A program made the position numbers and the translations under genes. DNA of 64,000 bases from Actinacidiphila yeochonensis CN732 (GTDB lineage: Bacteria; Actinomycetota; Actinomycetes; Streptomycetales; Streptomycetaceae), in NCBI RefSeq assembly GCF_000745345.1, contig NZ_JQNR01000005.1, positions 1,550,001 to 1,614,000 of the forward strand, in the 5' to 3' direction. This document shows positions 46,032 to 54,639 of the stretch, piece by piece; position 1 is the first letter of the stretch; the number at the start of each line of letters is the position of its first letter. The notes beneath the pieces were generated by a model, which searched no databases, was not told where the DNA came from, and worked only from the letters and a program-made list of their open reading frames with translations.

Positions 46032-46353
46032 GGCCGGGTCCCCGGCACGCCTCGTGTCGGCGCACGCCTCGTGTCAGCGTTCGGCGCAGGTGCGCGGCCG
46101 GGATGGCCGGCGGAGACAAGCTGGCGAAGAGGCGGCTTGACCTGCCCGAAGCGCGGGTCGAAGGCCGACTGGGCGGATCGGAGGAGCCGTAGCCCGAGGG
46201 GCGAAGCATCACCCTCGGCCGGGTGCGGTCGCAGAGACGCGAGCGCGGGCGCGGTGCGGCCTCGACCGGCCCGAAGACCGAGGGCCCTCGCCGGGGGGAC
46301 GAGGGCACACGTCGGGGGTCGGCACCCGAGCCGGCCGGTCCTCAATCCTCCAC
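46032..46353. other. Gene-free spacer at the left end of the island
   Basis: About 320 bases without a convincing gene. A GCCCTCG/CGAGGGC hairpin near 46282-46304 may terminate the minus-strand regulator gene. Confidence 0.5.
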
Positions 46354-47226
46354 TCACTCCGAGTGGTGTGCGGCCCAGTCCTGACGGGCGGCGGTGAGGG
46401 CGGGTCGGACCTTGTGGTCGAGCAGGTCGGCATGTGCTCGGAGCTTGGCGGCGATGGCGGTGAGGCCGTCCGGGTCGAGGCCGAGGATGTAGCGCCCGAT
46501 GCTGACCTGGAGGTTGACCACCGGGATGCGCAGGCGGGGGTCGGGGGCGTAGGGGTTGCAGTCGATGCTGCCCTCGAAGACCGTGTCCTCCTCGACGCCG
46601 TCCCACAGGTCCGGAGCGGTGACCGGCACCATCGGGCCCTCAAAGAAGGCGCGGTGGTCGACCTGTGCCAGCCGCTGCGGCAACTCCTCCGTCGGCACGC
46701 CGATCTCCGTGGGATCGTCCTCGGCCCAGGCGGGCAGATACCCGAAGGTGACGGCACCGTCGGTGGTCGTGATCGCCCACGTACCCGGCGTACTCCAGGG
46801 CGGCGGCTGCTCTCGCCTTGCGGGCCGGATGCTGGAGGCGACCTCGAACCAGACCACTTTGCCGGCCGGATCGGAGAAGCTGCCCCAGTCGGCAGCGAGT
46901 GCGTCCACGAGCAGCAGCCCCCGCCCTCCCTCGGCATCCGGCGAACTGCTGCGCGGGTTGGGGCGTACAGCGCTGGAGTCGGTGACCTCGACCCGCAGCC
47001 TGACTCCGGTCCACCGCACCGCCACAGAGCACGGGGCCTGGGTGTGGTGGATGGCGTTGGCGATGACCTCGGTGGAGAGCAGTTCCACCTCGGCGACCTG
47101 TTCGTCCGAGAGGGCGACGTTCCAATCGCGGACCAGGGAGGTGATCGTGTGGCGGGCCTTCGGCACGGCACTCACCTCGGGCTCGACATGAAATCCGTGG
47201 AGGAGAAACGGCGTTGGCGTCGGCAT
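46354..47226 (-). CDS. HATPase-domain regulatory protein (RsbW-like), copy 1
   Basis: The N-terminal ~130 residues of this 290-residue protein form a GHKL ATPase of the anti-sigma type, with LLSTEVIANAIHHT (N box) and DAEGGRGLLLVDALA (G box). The rest is a conserved module with LPAWAEDDPTEIG, PQRLAQVDHRAFF and a C-terminal NLQVSIGRYILGLDPDGL segment, whose function is unknown. ATG 47226 has a GAGGAGA site. A paralogue with the same architecture lies at 56093-57034. It is divergent from the XRE-TPR regulator, a pairing common in Streptomyces. Confidence 0.8.
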   Translation of the reverse strand: MPTPTPFLLHGFHVEPEVSAVPKARHTITSLVRDWNVALSDEQVAEVELLSTEVIANAIHHTQAPCSVAVRWTGVRLRVEVTDSSAVRPNPRSSSPDAEGGRGLLLVDALAADWGSFSDPAGKVVWFEVASSIRPARREQPPPWSTPGTWAITTTDGAVTFGYLPAWAEDDPTEIGVPTEELPQRLAQVDHRAFFEGPMVPVTAPDLWDGVEEDTVFEGSIDCNPYAPDPRLRIPVVNLQVSIGRYILGLDPDGLTAIAAKLRAHADLLDHKVRPALTAARQDWAAHHSE

Positions 47227-47391
47227 CAGCGGGTCTCCTCGATACGGACTCGGCGACGGCGGTGGTGCCTCGCGGTACGGGGGATGACACGGGGCCGGGC
47301 AGGCGGCGGCATCAGGTTGCTCCTCTCGGTGCGTACGGTGAGCAGCAACTGTCAGGCTGTGACGGCATTGGTGGCTTCCCCGGCGCAGGTA

Positions 47392-47406
47392 TACCCATGG
47401 TGGGTA
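47392..47406. promoter_or_regulatory. Palindrome between divergent regulator genes
   Basis: TACCCA and TGGGTA are separated by TGG. The site lies about 60 bases before the XRE-TPR start and 170 before the HATPase gene start, a candidate operator for the XRE protein. Confidence 0.45.
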
Positions 47407-47464
47407 GGCTTTTTCGGGCCTGCACACTGCACACTCGGTTGAACTGGCAGGACGGGAAAGCGCG

Positions 47465-48784
47465 ATGACCGGATACCGACCAGCGACCGCGTTGCCGCGC
47501 GCCATTGTCGAACGAGCGGACATGCGGGCCGCGATCACCGCCCACGACTTCGGGACGGTGTTCCGCCTGGCGCGCGAACTGGCTGGGGTCAGCTACTCGA
47601 AGATCGCCGCCGAGTGCGGCATCAAGCCCGAACGGGTCGGCTCGCTCGCCCGTGGCAGGGGAAGCGTGACCAGCTTCGAGAAGGTCACCTGCGTCGCCGA
47701 CGCCCTGCGTATCCCCGGCCACATGCTCGGACTCGCTTCCCGCCCATGGGAGAAGCGCGAGCCCCGTCCTGCCCCTGACCGTACGAGCGAGGAGGACGAG
47801 AGCTCCGTGGAGCGCAGGCGATTTCTCCAGGCAGGAACAGGCGCCGGTCTAGCGGCAACTCTGCCCGAACTGACCCGGCCCGCAGCCGGCCGCCGCGTCG
47901 GCCCGGAACTGCCCGAACGGCTTCGTCGGCGTACCGCAAGGCTGCGCCGCCTGGACCAGGTACTCGGTGGTGGCGACACGTACCGGGTCTACCTCGGCGA
48001 GTACCAAGCCACCAAGGCGCTGCTGCGGGACTCGACGTACTCCGAGCGGACCCGGCACGACCTGCTGTCCGTGCTGGCGGAGCAGGCACAGCAGGCAGGG
48101 TGGGCTGCGTTCGACGGTGGCCGGGCGGCCGACGCACGCGGGCTCTACGAGGAGAGCCACGGCGCCGCCACCGAAGCCGGCGACACCGCCCTCGCAGGCA
48201 ACGCGCTGGCCTTCCTCGCCTACCAGGCCGTCAGCGGCGACCAGAAGGCCGGAGTCGAGATCGCCGCCCGATCCTGCGCGACGATCGGCCCCGACGCACC
48301 CGCCGGAGTACGCGCTCTGCTGCACGAACGACTCGCCTGGGCCTGCGCCGTCGCGGGCCTGGCCACCGGATGCGAACGAGCCCTTGCCGCCGCTGCAACG
48401 GCCCTCGCCACCGCCGGCGACGAGCCCCAGCCTGACTGGGTCTCGTGGGTCGACACCACCGAACTCCAGATCATGACCGGCCGATGCTGGACCGAACTAC
48501 GCCGCCCACTGCGAGCGGTCCCCGTCCTGGAAACCGCCCTGGCCGCCTATGACGACACGAATGCCCGTGACAAAGCCCTCTACCTGTCATGGCTCGGCGA
48601 CTCCTACCTCACCGCAGGCGAAGTCGAACAAGCCGCCACCGCAGCCGACCGCGCCCTCGACCTCGCCGAAGGCGTCGCCTCAGTACGCCCCCGCGCCCGC
48701 CTGACCCAACTCCTCAAACGCCTCGACGCCCACCGGGGGCTCCCCGCCGTGGACGCGGTACTGGAGAAGGCCGTGGCGGTCTGA
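47465..48784 (+). CDS. XRE-family regulator with TPR-like C-terminal domain
   Basis: This 439-residue protein has an N-terminal XRE HTH (FRLARELAGVSYSKIAAECGI, then RVGSLARGRGSVTSFEKV). A central SVERRRFLQAGTGAGLAATLPE segment resembles a Tat signal but lies internally, as in many Streptomyces TPR regulators. The long helical C-terminal region has TPR-like repeats. Such proteins often respond to small molecules or peptides. It ends one base before the cutA stop, on the opposite strand. Confidence 0.82.
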   Translation: MTGYRPATALPRAIVERADMRAAITAHDFGTVFRLARELAGVSYSKIAAECGIKPERVGSLARGRGSVTSFEKVTCVADALRIPGHMLGLASRPWEKREPRPAPDRTSEEDESSVERRRFLQAGTGAGLAATLPELTRPAAGRRVGPELPERLRRRTARLRRLDQVLGGGDTYRVYLGEYQATKALLRDSTYSERTRHDLLSVLAEQAQQAGWAAFDGGRAADARGLYEESHGAATEAGDTALAGNALAFLAYQAVSGDQKAGVEIAARSCATIGPDAPAGVRALLHERLAWACAVAGLATGCERALAAAATALATAGDEPQPDWVSWVDTTELQIMTGRCWTELRRPLRAVPVLETALAAYDDTNARDKALYLSWLGDSYLTAGEVEQAATAADRALDLAEGVASVRPRARLTQLLKRLDAHRGLPAVDAVLEKAVAV

Positions 48785-48785
48785 G

Positions 48786-49112
48786 CTACGCGGACGGCTC
48801 TGTGCTGTCGGCAACCCATCGCAGGTACGCCTCCGAGCCGGCCACGATCGGCACCGCGACCACCTCGGGCTTCTCCCACGGATGGCGCTCCAGCAGATGC
48901 GCCTCCAACGCCGGGTACCGCTCCACGGTGGTCTTGAGCAGCAACTGCCACTCCTCACCGGTCCCGAACTCGCCGCGATGCCAGAACACCGACAGCACCG
49001 GCCCCACCACCTGTGCCCCAGCCGCGAGCCGCCCTTGCACGACGGACTCCGCCAGGTCAACGGCCTGTTCGCGCGTCTCGGTAGCGGTCGACACCTGCAC
49101 GAAGTCAGTCAT
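48786..49112 (-). CDS. cutA: CutA-family divalent-ion tolerance protein
   Basis: This 108-residue protein is of CutA1 type, a trimeric ferredoxin-like fold originally tied to copper tolerance; the true function is unclear. Recognisable segments are VSTATETREQAVDLAESVVQGRLAAGAQV, SVFWHRGEF, EEWQLLLKTT and HPWEKPEVVAVPI. ATG 49112 gives the usual length; ATG 49127 would add five residues. It is tail-to-tail with the XRE-TPR gene and divergent from the NTPase operon. Confidence 0.92.
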   Translation of the reverse strand: MTDFVQVSTATETREQAVDLAESVVQGRLAAGAQVVGPVLSVFWHRGEFGTGEEWQLLLKTTVERYPALEAHLLERHPWEKPEVVAVPIVAGSEAYLRWVADSTEPSA

Positions 49113-49332
49113 CCCCCAAGTATCCATCGCCGTCATCTGAGCCGGGTGATCTATCTGCTCGCACACCAGCGTTGGGCGTTCCTGACAGAGTCCTCGTCGA
49201 CCTGAACGTGTTCCCGTCCCTGCATACGTCGTCACGTGGTCGCGAAGCGCTGACCGCAGTGTCCGACTATAAACACACCGCCGTGACCCGCTAGTCTTCT
49301 TGTAACATTTCAGCGGACTTAGAGGCGATCGC

Positions 49333-50445
49333 ATGGAGCAGAGGGCGGACGTGGTGATCTTGACTGCGCTGCTAGTTGAGTTCCAGGCGGTGTTGGCGTT
49401 GATGAGTGATCAGGCGACGCTCGTTCATCCGGAAGGCACTCGCTTTGTGAAGGGAACAGTGTCCGGAGTCAGAGGAATCGTCGCTGTCGCCCGAATCGGT
49501 CCTGGCAACCTGAACTCTGGCATCGTCACTGAACGTGCTCATCAGTGGCTGAAGCCTCGAGCACTGCTGTTCGTTGGTGTGGCGGGTGGGTTGAAGCCGG
49601 AAGCCGAACTCGGCGACGTGGTGGTGTCGACAAAAATCCACTACCTGCATTCGGGTAAGGAAACGGTTGCGGGCTTCCAGGCTCGTCCGGTGCCAGGCGC
49701 TGTTTCGCACGAGTTGGAACAGGCGGCCGGAATGGCTCTCCACTCGGACGCCTGGCACGCATGGGTGTCCAAGGAGGTTCGGACGACTTGGCAGGGGGCT
49801 GCTCCGCAGGTTCACTTTCAACCCATCATCGCCGGTGAGGTGGTCTTGAACTCTCAGGAAGCTCCGCTGCGCGACCAGATCACCTTTCACTACGGGGATG
49901 CCCTGGCCATCGAGATGGAGTCCGCTGGCGTCGCCCGCGCGGCCGACCTGTCGAATGGTCTCCAGATCCTGACCCTTCGGGGCATCAGTGATCATGCCGA
50001 CGTCGGCAAGGCCGACGCGGACGCGTCGGGTTCGCAGCGCCGCGCGTCCGCGCATGCCGCCGCCGCGATGGCGGCCCTCCTGTGTGAGTTGCTACCGACC
50101 GCGCTTGGACCTGCCGGCTCCGCCGGGACTGTGAGTCCTGAGGGCACTGTTCTCAACGCCTCGGCTTCCGATATCGAGTGGGTAAATGCCCTGATGGCCT
50201 TCGGTGACATGGCGAAGGTCGACTTCCGACAGGATGTTCTCCGTGATATGGGCCGTATGCTCGGTCTGCCCCATGCGTTTCTCGCGGCAGAATCTCCTGT
50301 GCCCCGTGATCACGTACGCGAAATAACCCGGCGGATGAATGCATACCGTGACCCTGCGGCCGCGCGGTTGGCGCTCTACCACGCTCTTGAACTCGCCCGC
50401 CCTGACGAATTTGCCTTGAAGGGGCTGAGGCGGTTGCTGCCGTGA
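49333..50445 (+). CDS. PNP/MTAN-fold nucleosidase with C-terminal effector-associated-like domain
   Basis: Residues 1-255 of this 370-residue protein form a purine-nucleoside phosphorylase/nucleosidase fold: VVILTALLVEFQAV at the start, GVAGGL at 82-87, the nucleobase/ribose-binding E194-M195-E196 and catalytic-type Asp in RGISD (D220). Residues 281-370 are a helical domain homologous to the C-terminus of the next protein (FGDMAKVDFR, RDHVREI, ALELARPDE). PNP-fold effectors in bacterial immunity can destroy ATP or other nucleotides, and I infer a toxic nucleosidase here. ATG 49333 is first in the operon; its stop overlaps the NTPase start by four bases. Base composition is more AT-rich than core genes. 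Confidence 0.85.
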   Translation: MEQRADVVILTALLVEFQAVLALMSDQATLVHPEGTRFVKGTVSGVRGIVAVARIGPGNLNSGIVTERAHQWLKPRALLFVGVAGGLKPEAELGDVVVSTKIHYLHSGKETVAGFQARPVPGAVSHELEQAAGMALHSDAWHAWVSKEVRTTWQGAAPQVHFQPIIAGEVVLNSQEAPLRDQITFHYGDALAIEMESAGVARAADLSNGLQILTLRGISDHADVGKADADASGSQRRASAHAAAAMAALLCELLPTALGPAGSAGTVSPEGTVLNASASDIEWVNALMAFGDMAKVDFRQDVLRDMGRMLGLPHAFLAAESPVPRDHVREITRRMNAYRDPAAARLALYHALELARPDEFALKGLRRLLP

Positions 50446-53400
50446 GGCGGGAGGTGTTCACGGTACGGGTACGCCGCTGGTGTCGTGTCCGCGCTGACAG
50501 TTCTCCCGACGAGGATTTTTTTCCGCTGGACGACGACGGATTCCTTGGGGCTGATAATGTTTTCGCACCTTCTGGGTCCAAGACCGCAAAGGGCGTCCTC
50601 GTTGACCCGAACGATGTCGCTCGTAATGGAGCCGTCGTGCTGCTTGGTGAGCCGGGTGCTGGAAAGACCTCGGTCTTCCGTTCGCTGGTGGATGGGCTGC
50701 CGCTATGGGATGCCCCTATCGTTTCTGACAGCACCGACCGCTGTATATGGATCGATGGCCCAGACCTGACACCTGCTACCTACGACGAGGTCCTCGGAAG
50801 GCACCTCACCGCACTACCGAGCGTGGCGCTCGACCTCGATGTTCCCCAAGACGGAATTCTGACGGTCGTCATCGATCAGGCTGATGAGAGCGAGATTTGC
50901 CGCAATCTACCTTCTTATCTAAAGCGCTCACTGAGGTACAAGGACGTGCGCCGCATACGCCTGCTAGTCGCCTGCCGTACAGGTGACTATCCGCCCAGTT
51001 TGACCCGCGTCCTGCAGGACGCGTTTGGCAGCTGCTCCCTGGTGGATCTCGCCCCGTTGTCGCGTGCGGACGCCGTGGCGCTCGTCGATAGCGCTGGCGT
51101 CTCAGGTGAGCAATTGGTTTCCGAGGTCGTCGCCTTGCGCGCCGGAGCACTTGCCAGCGTTCCTCTAACCCTGGAACTTATCGTGCGCGAATACCGGGAG
51201 AGTGGCCGCCTGACGGGCGGCGCTATGGAGTTGTTCGGTGATGGTGTCCGACTACTCGCTGCGGAGTACGACACCGACCGGTTCGCCATAGCAGCTCCGA
51301 CTACGACATGGCCACAACGACTGCAAGTCGCCGGGCGCATCGCCGCACGACTGGTGCTTTCGGGCCGACGCACTCTGTGGCGGGGGAGCCTGCTGGAGGA
51401 AAGACCACTTGGCACTGACCTGGATGTCTCCACCATCCCGGGGGGCAGCGAACAGACATCAGACGTCGAGCCCTTCGAGGTGACCCCAACGGTGGTCGAC
51501 GAGGTGCTGCATTCGGGGTTGTTCACGGCGAGCGGGAACCGTAGGTTCGCATTCCGTCACTCGTCAATCGCCGCTTTTCTCACTGCCAAACACCTCATCT
51601 CTCGATCTGTCACAGACGCCGCACTCCGCCGTTTGTTCCTGGTCGGAGTCCCGGATCAGGAAACGGCCAGCATCCCTGTGTCACTGCGGGAAACGGCTGC
51701 ATGGCTAGTGGCGCTCGCCCCTGAACGATCGCAATGGCTTGCCTCGGCTGACCCGGAAAGCCTGACCATGCACAGCGGCCTCGTCCGCTCCGACAGCGTC
51801 AAGGAACTCATCGTAAGTCGCCTGCTGGAGCGCGCTGCTGACGTTGAACTAGGCGATGTCAGATGGCACCAGACACGCTGGGTACTTGGACATCCTGGCC
51901 TGGCTCGCCAACTTCTTCCGGTCCTCACGCTCAACCCTGCGGATTTCAGCGACTGGCCGACTTGGGCTCGTGCCCGGATAGCGCTTCGCCTGGCGGAGCA
52001 GTGCCCTTCACCAGACCTTGCACCGCTGCTGCTGAACGTGGCAGCCGACCCTCGATGGCCGGCCGAGGACCGTGCGCACGCCGCCAGGGCCGCCTTCGCA
52101 TGTGACGCTACAACGACCGTACCTGCGTTGAGAGATGTACTGGCCACCCTAGGATCGCAGATGGATAAAGACCCCGGTCTCAGCCTCCGGGGCACTCTTC
52201 TGACGCTGCTGTGGCCCAACTTTCTCAAGACGGAGGCGATGCTCGGCGCATTGAGCGAAACGCCGAGCGATAACCGGTACGGAGCTTATGAGCATTTCCT
52301 GTCCAACGTGCCAACCGCATGCCCCGACGAGGATGTGCGCCATGTTGTGGCATGGCTCCTGCAGCGTACGACGGACGACATGGCGACTGACGGTCGTGAG
52401 AGAAGATTTACGGAGGATAATCTCGTCTCCCATACGGTCGACCGTGCGCTGAGCGTCACCAGTGCCGAGTCGCTGCTGCCTGATATCGCCCGGATCCTGA
52501 CGACGCGCTTTCTGGATCACATGAAGGTGGGATTCCCCTATGCGCTGGACCAGGTAACACCCGATGGGTTAGAGCCGATCTCCGTCCGCGATCTCCGGCG
52601 CAGCCTTGCCGTCGCCCTACTTGCCTGCGGAATCGAGGCAGGACAGGCTATGCGATATTTTGCGTGGCTCGTTGTCCGCGAGTGGGAGCCTCACCGCTCG
52701 TGGTCCTTGGAGCCGGAAGGACCGCACGGCGGTCGGTTCATGCTGCTTGACGCCAGCGATTTTGGCTGGGCGCTTCGGCAGGGGGTTGGCACCTCCGAGA
52801 GGCCCGAATTGTCGGACGGCTATGCTCATCTCGCAGAAATTCTCTTCGATCAGCAGAGTCAAGAGCACTTCGAACTCGCCTACCAGAATAAGGACAACCC
52901 CGCCTGGCCTTATCTGAAATGGTTCTATGACCCGATTGATATTCACGGTGACCTCGCAAAGGCGTGGCGTAGGAGCTACAGACTCGCGTCCGAGGCGCCA
53001 TGGCCGGAGCGTGCGAAGTTCATCGATGAACAGCATGCACGCCTAGAACGGGCGCGCACGCATGACACCGACAGCTTCTGGCGTCTGCTCTGGGATTTGC
53101 AGTTCAATCCGAATACCGGCAAGGGTGAGCACCGCCTTGATGCCAATGTCTCCGACTGGCCAGGATGTTCGTTGTTTGATGCTGGGGAGCTCGCTGCTCT
53201 ACACGGCTGCGCCCTGGACTTTTTGCGGAGAGAGAACGATCACGCGGACGAGTGGCTAGGGTCGGAGAAGAGGGATTATCGTGCCTGGGCGGGGCTCCAG
53301 TCGCTTTTGCTGCTCGACTGCCGTGGAACCCTGGAAAACCTCGAAGTTGACTGCTGGAGCGCCTGGGTTGGGGCGATCGCTGATCCGTGGTCTAGCCCCT

Positions 53401-54596
53401 CCTCTGCGACGTGGTCATCGCTGCTGAAGAAGGCGGTGCTCAACGATGCCCACGGTCTCAGCAGTGCGATTCGGAGGGTTGTCAAGGCGCAACTTGAACA
53501 AGGCGTGCAACCGCTGATTCTTGAGCGTGTTGAGGCGAATTGGTCTCCAGATATTGCTGAGGTCTTGGAAGAATTCCTGGTTGTGGTGTCTGCTGCGTTA
53601 CTGCCAAAAATGCGCATCGAGCGCAAAGTTGATTTGTTGACAATGTCGGGAAAAGCGTTCGAGGAGGATGGTGAAGGTAGAGCGGCGTTGGTCCGTACCT
53701 GGTCTGGTCTTCTCGCCGCCCTCCTCTCCGTGGATAGCGCTCTTGCACAATCGGTCACCGATTTCGTCCTCGAAGCAGTCAACGAGAGCGCCGAGGCTGA
53801 CGACCTCGAACTTCCCGTGATTGTCGCTTGCATTCTCGTGGAGGCTGGCGGAGTCGATGCGTGGTTGCAGTTCAGAACCCTGATCGACAAGTCGGTAGGT
53901 TTCAGCCGGGCTCTCGCGCTCAGATGTGCCGGGCGTTCCAACCGTGGGTACCTTGAGGATGGCGCCGACGAAGCTGGACTCAGTGGACTCTACCGCTGGC
54001 TAAACGCGATATTCCCGCAGGATGAATTTGGTCGTCCTCTCGGAGTACACGTGATCACCCCTGAGATGGAAGCGCTGGACTGGCGTGAGGCGCTGCCCGG
54101 AACACTGAGCCGTCGCGGAACCCCAGCGGCGGTGGAGAATCTGACGGTTTTGGCGGCCGAATTTGAGTCGCGCCTGAACCTGAGAGCGGCGCTCGTTTCT
54201 GCACGGACCAACTGTCTTGCGGCAACATGGACACCCGCCGATCTTGACGAAGTAGTTGCGATCTTGGCTGGCGCCAGCGATCCTTTTGATCCTGCATCTG
54301 CCGAAGCAGTACTCGTCGAGGCATTGGAAGCCTTCCAGGACATGGGGAGCCATGGATTCCGGGAGGGGATAGTGCGCGACATGCAGCGACTCATGAACTC
54401 ACCCCGGCTACTGCCCATCGCGGATCACAGTCTGGCTCGCGACCACCTGCGGGCGATCGCCGCGTACGTGTACGCCGAGGGCGGCTTGCCTGCCCAGCTA
54501 GCCCTCCGCCTGGCACTCGAACAGGCTCGTCCCGACGATCAAGGTCTGGAGTCACTCAGGGGTCTCCTCGCAGTGCGCGACAGCCACCGGACGTGA
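50442..54596 (+). CDS. Giant STAND/NACHT-like NTPase with C-terminal effector-associated-like domain
   Basis: This 1384-residue protein has Walker A GEPGAGKTS (69-77), Walker B ILTVVIDQADE (139-149), a sensor-like LLVACRTGDY and the STAND-type FRHSSIAAFLTAKHL segment. About 900 helical residues follow with no recognised repeat, a plausible ligand-sensing superstructure. Residues 1288-1384 match the C-terminal domain of the preceding PNP-fold protein (FQDMGSHGFR, RDHLRAI, ALEQARPDD). GTG 50442 overlaps the upstream stop (GTGA), so translation is coupled. In-frame TTA codons at 52569 and 53598 imply dependence on the bldA tRNA. It is likely the sensor/switch of a conflict system; the trigger is unknown. 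Confidence 0.85.
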   Translation: MRREVFTVRVRRWCRVRADSSPDEDFFPLDDDGFLGADNVFAPSGSKTAKGVLVDPNDVARNGAVVLLGEPGAGKTSVFRSLVDGLPLWDAPIVSDSTDRCIWIDGPDLTPATYDEVLGRHLTALPSVALDLDVPQDGILTVVIDQADESEICRNLPSYLKRSLRYKDVRRIRLLVACRTGDYPPSLTRVLQDAFGSCSLVDLAPLSRADAVALVDSAGVSGEQLVSEVVALRAGALASVPLTLELIVREYRESGRLTGGAMELFGDGVRLLAAEYDTDRFAIAAPTTTWPQRLQVAGRIAARLVLSGRRTLWRGSLLEERPLGTDLDVSTIPGGSEQTSDVEPFEVTPTVVDEVLHSGLFTASGNRRFAFRHSSIAAFLTAKHLISRSVTDAALRRLFLVGVPDQETASIPVSLRETAAWLVALAPERSQWLASADPESLTMHSGLVRSDSVKELIVSRLLERAADVELGDVRWHQTRWVLGHPGLARQLLPVLTLNPADFSDWPTWARARIALRLAEQCPSPDLAPLLLNVAADPRWPAEDRAHAARAAFACDATTTVPALRDVLATLGSQMDKDPGLSLRGTLLTLLWPNFLKTEAMLGALSETPSDNRYGAYEHFLSNVPTACPDEDVRHVVAWLLQRTTDDMATDGRERRFTEDNLVSHTVDRALSVTSAESLLPDIARILTTRFLDHMKVGFPYALDQVTPDGLEPISVRDLRRSLAVALLACGIEAGQAMRYFAWLVVREWEPHRSWSLEPEGPHGGRFMLLDASDFGWALRQGVGTSERPELSDGYAHLAEILFDQQSQEHFELAYQNKDNPAWPYLKWFYDPIDIHGDLAKAWRRSYRLASEAPWPERAKFIDEQHARLERARTHDTDSFWRLLWDLQFNPNTGKGEHRLDANVSDWPGCSLFDAGELAALHGCALDFLRRENDHADEWLGSEKRDYRAWAGLQSLLLLDCRGTLENLEVDCWSAWVGAIADPWSSPSSATWSSLLKKAVLNDAHGLSSAIRRVVKAQLEQGVQPLILERVEANWSPDIAEVLEEFLVVVSAALLPKMRIERKVDLLTMSGKAFEEDGEGRAALVRTWSGLLAALLSVDSALAQSVTDFVLEAVNESAEADDLELPVIVACILVEAGGVDAWLQFRTLIDKSVGFSRALALRCAGRSNRGYLEDGADEAGLSGLYRWLNAIFPQDEFGRPLGVHVITPEMEALDWREALPGTLSRRGTPAAVENLTVLAAEFESRLNLRAALVSARTNCLAATWTPADLDEVVAILAGASDPFDPASAEAVLVEALEAFQDMGSHGFREGIVRDMQRLMNSPRLLPIADHSLARDHLRAIAAYVYAEGGLPAQLALRLALEQARPDDQGLESLRGLLAVRDSHRT

Positions 54597-54639
54597 GACG
54601 GTGGCCCGGCCGAGTGGGCAGGACTGTGGGGGATGAGGA

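Noticed and set aside
45869-46606. Minus-strand frame containing PVGFEPTTYALQ-type sequence over the tRNA
   Set aside because: Classic artefact of translating a tRNA gene antisense. The frame at 55341-56096 with SGSNRRPTLYKIPQ has the same origin.
47465-48784. XRE-TPR protein as a Tat-exported protein because of SVERRRFLQAGTGAG
   Set aside because: The Tat-like motif is about 115 residues in, behind an intact DNA-binding domain; this is common in cytoplasmic Streptomyces regulators.
49333-50445. First gene of the NTPase operon as an ordinary MTA/SAH nucleosidase
   Set aside because: It carries an extra C-terminal domain shared with the adjacent NTPase and is translationally coupled to it, which housekeeping nucleosidases are not.
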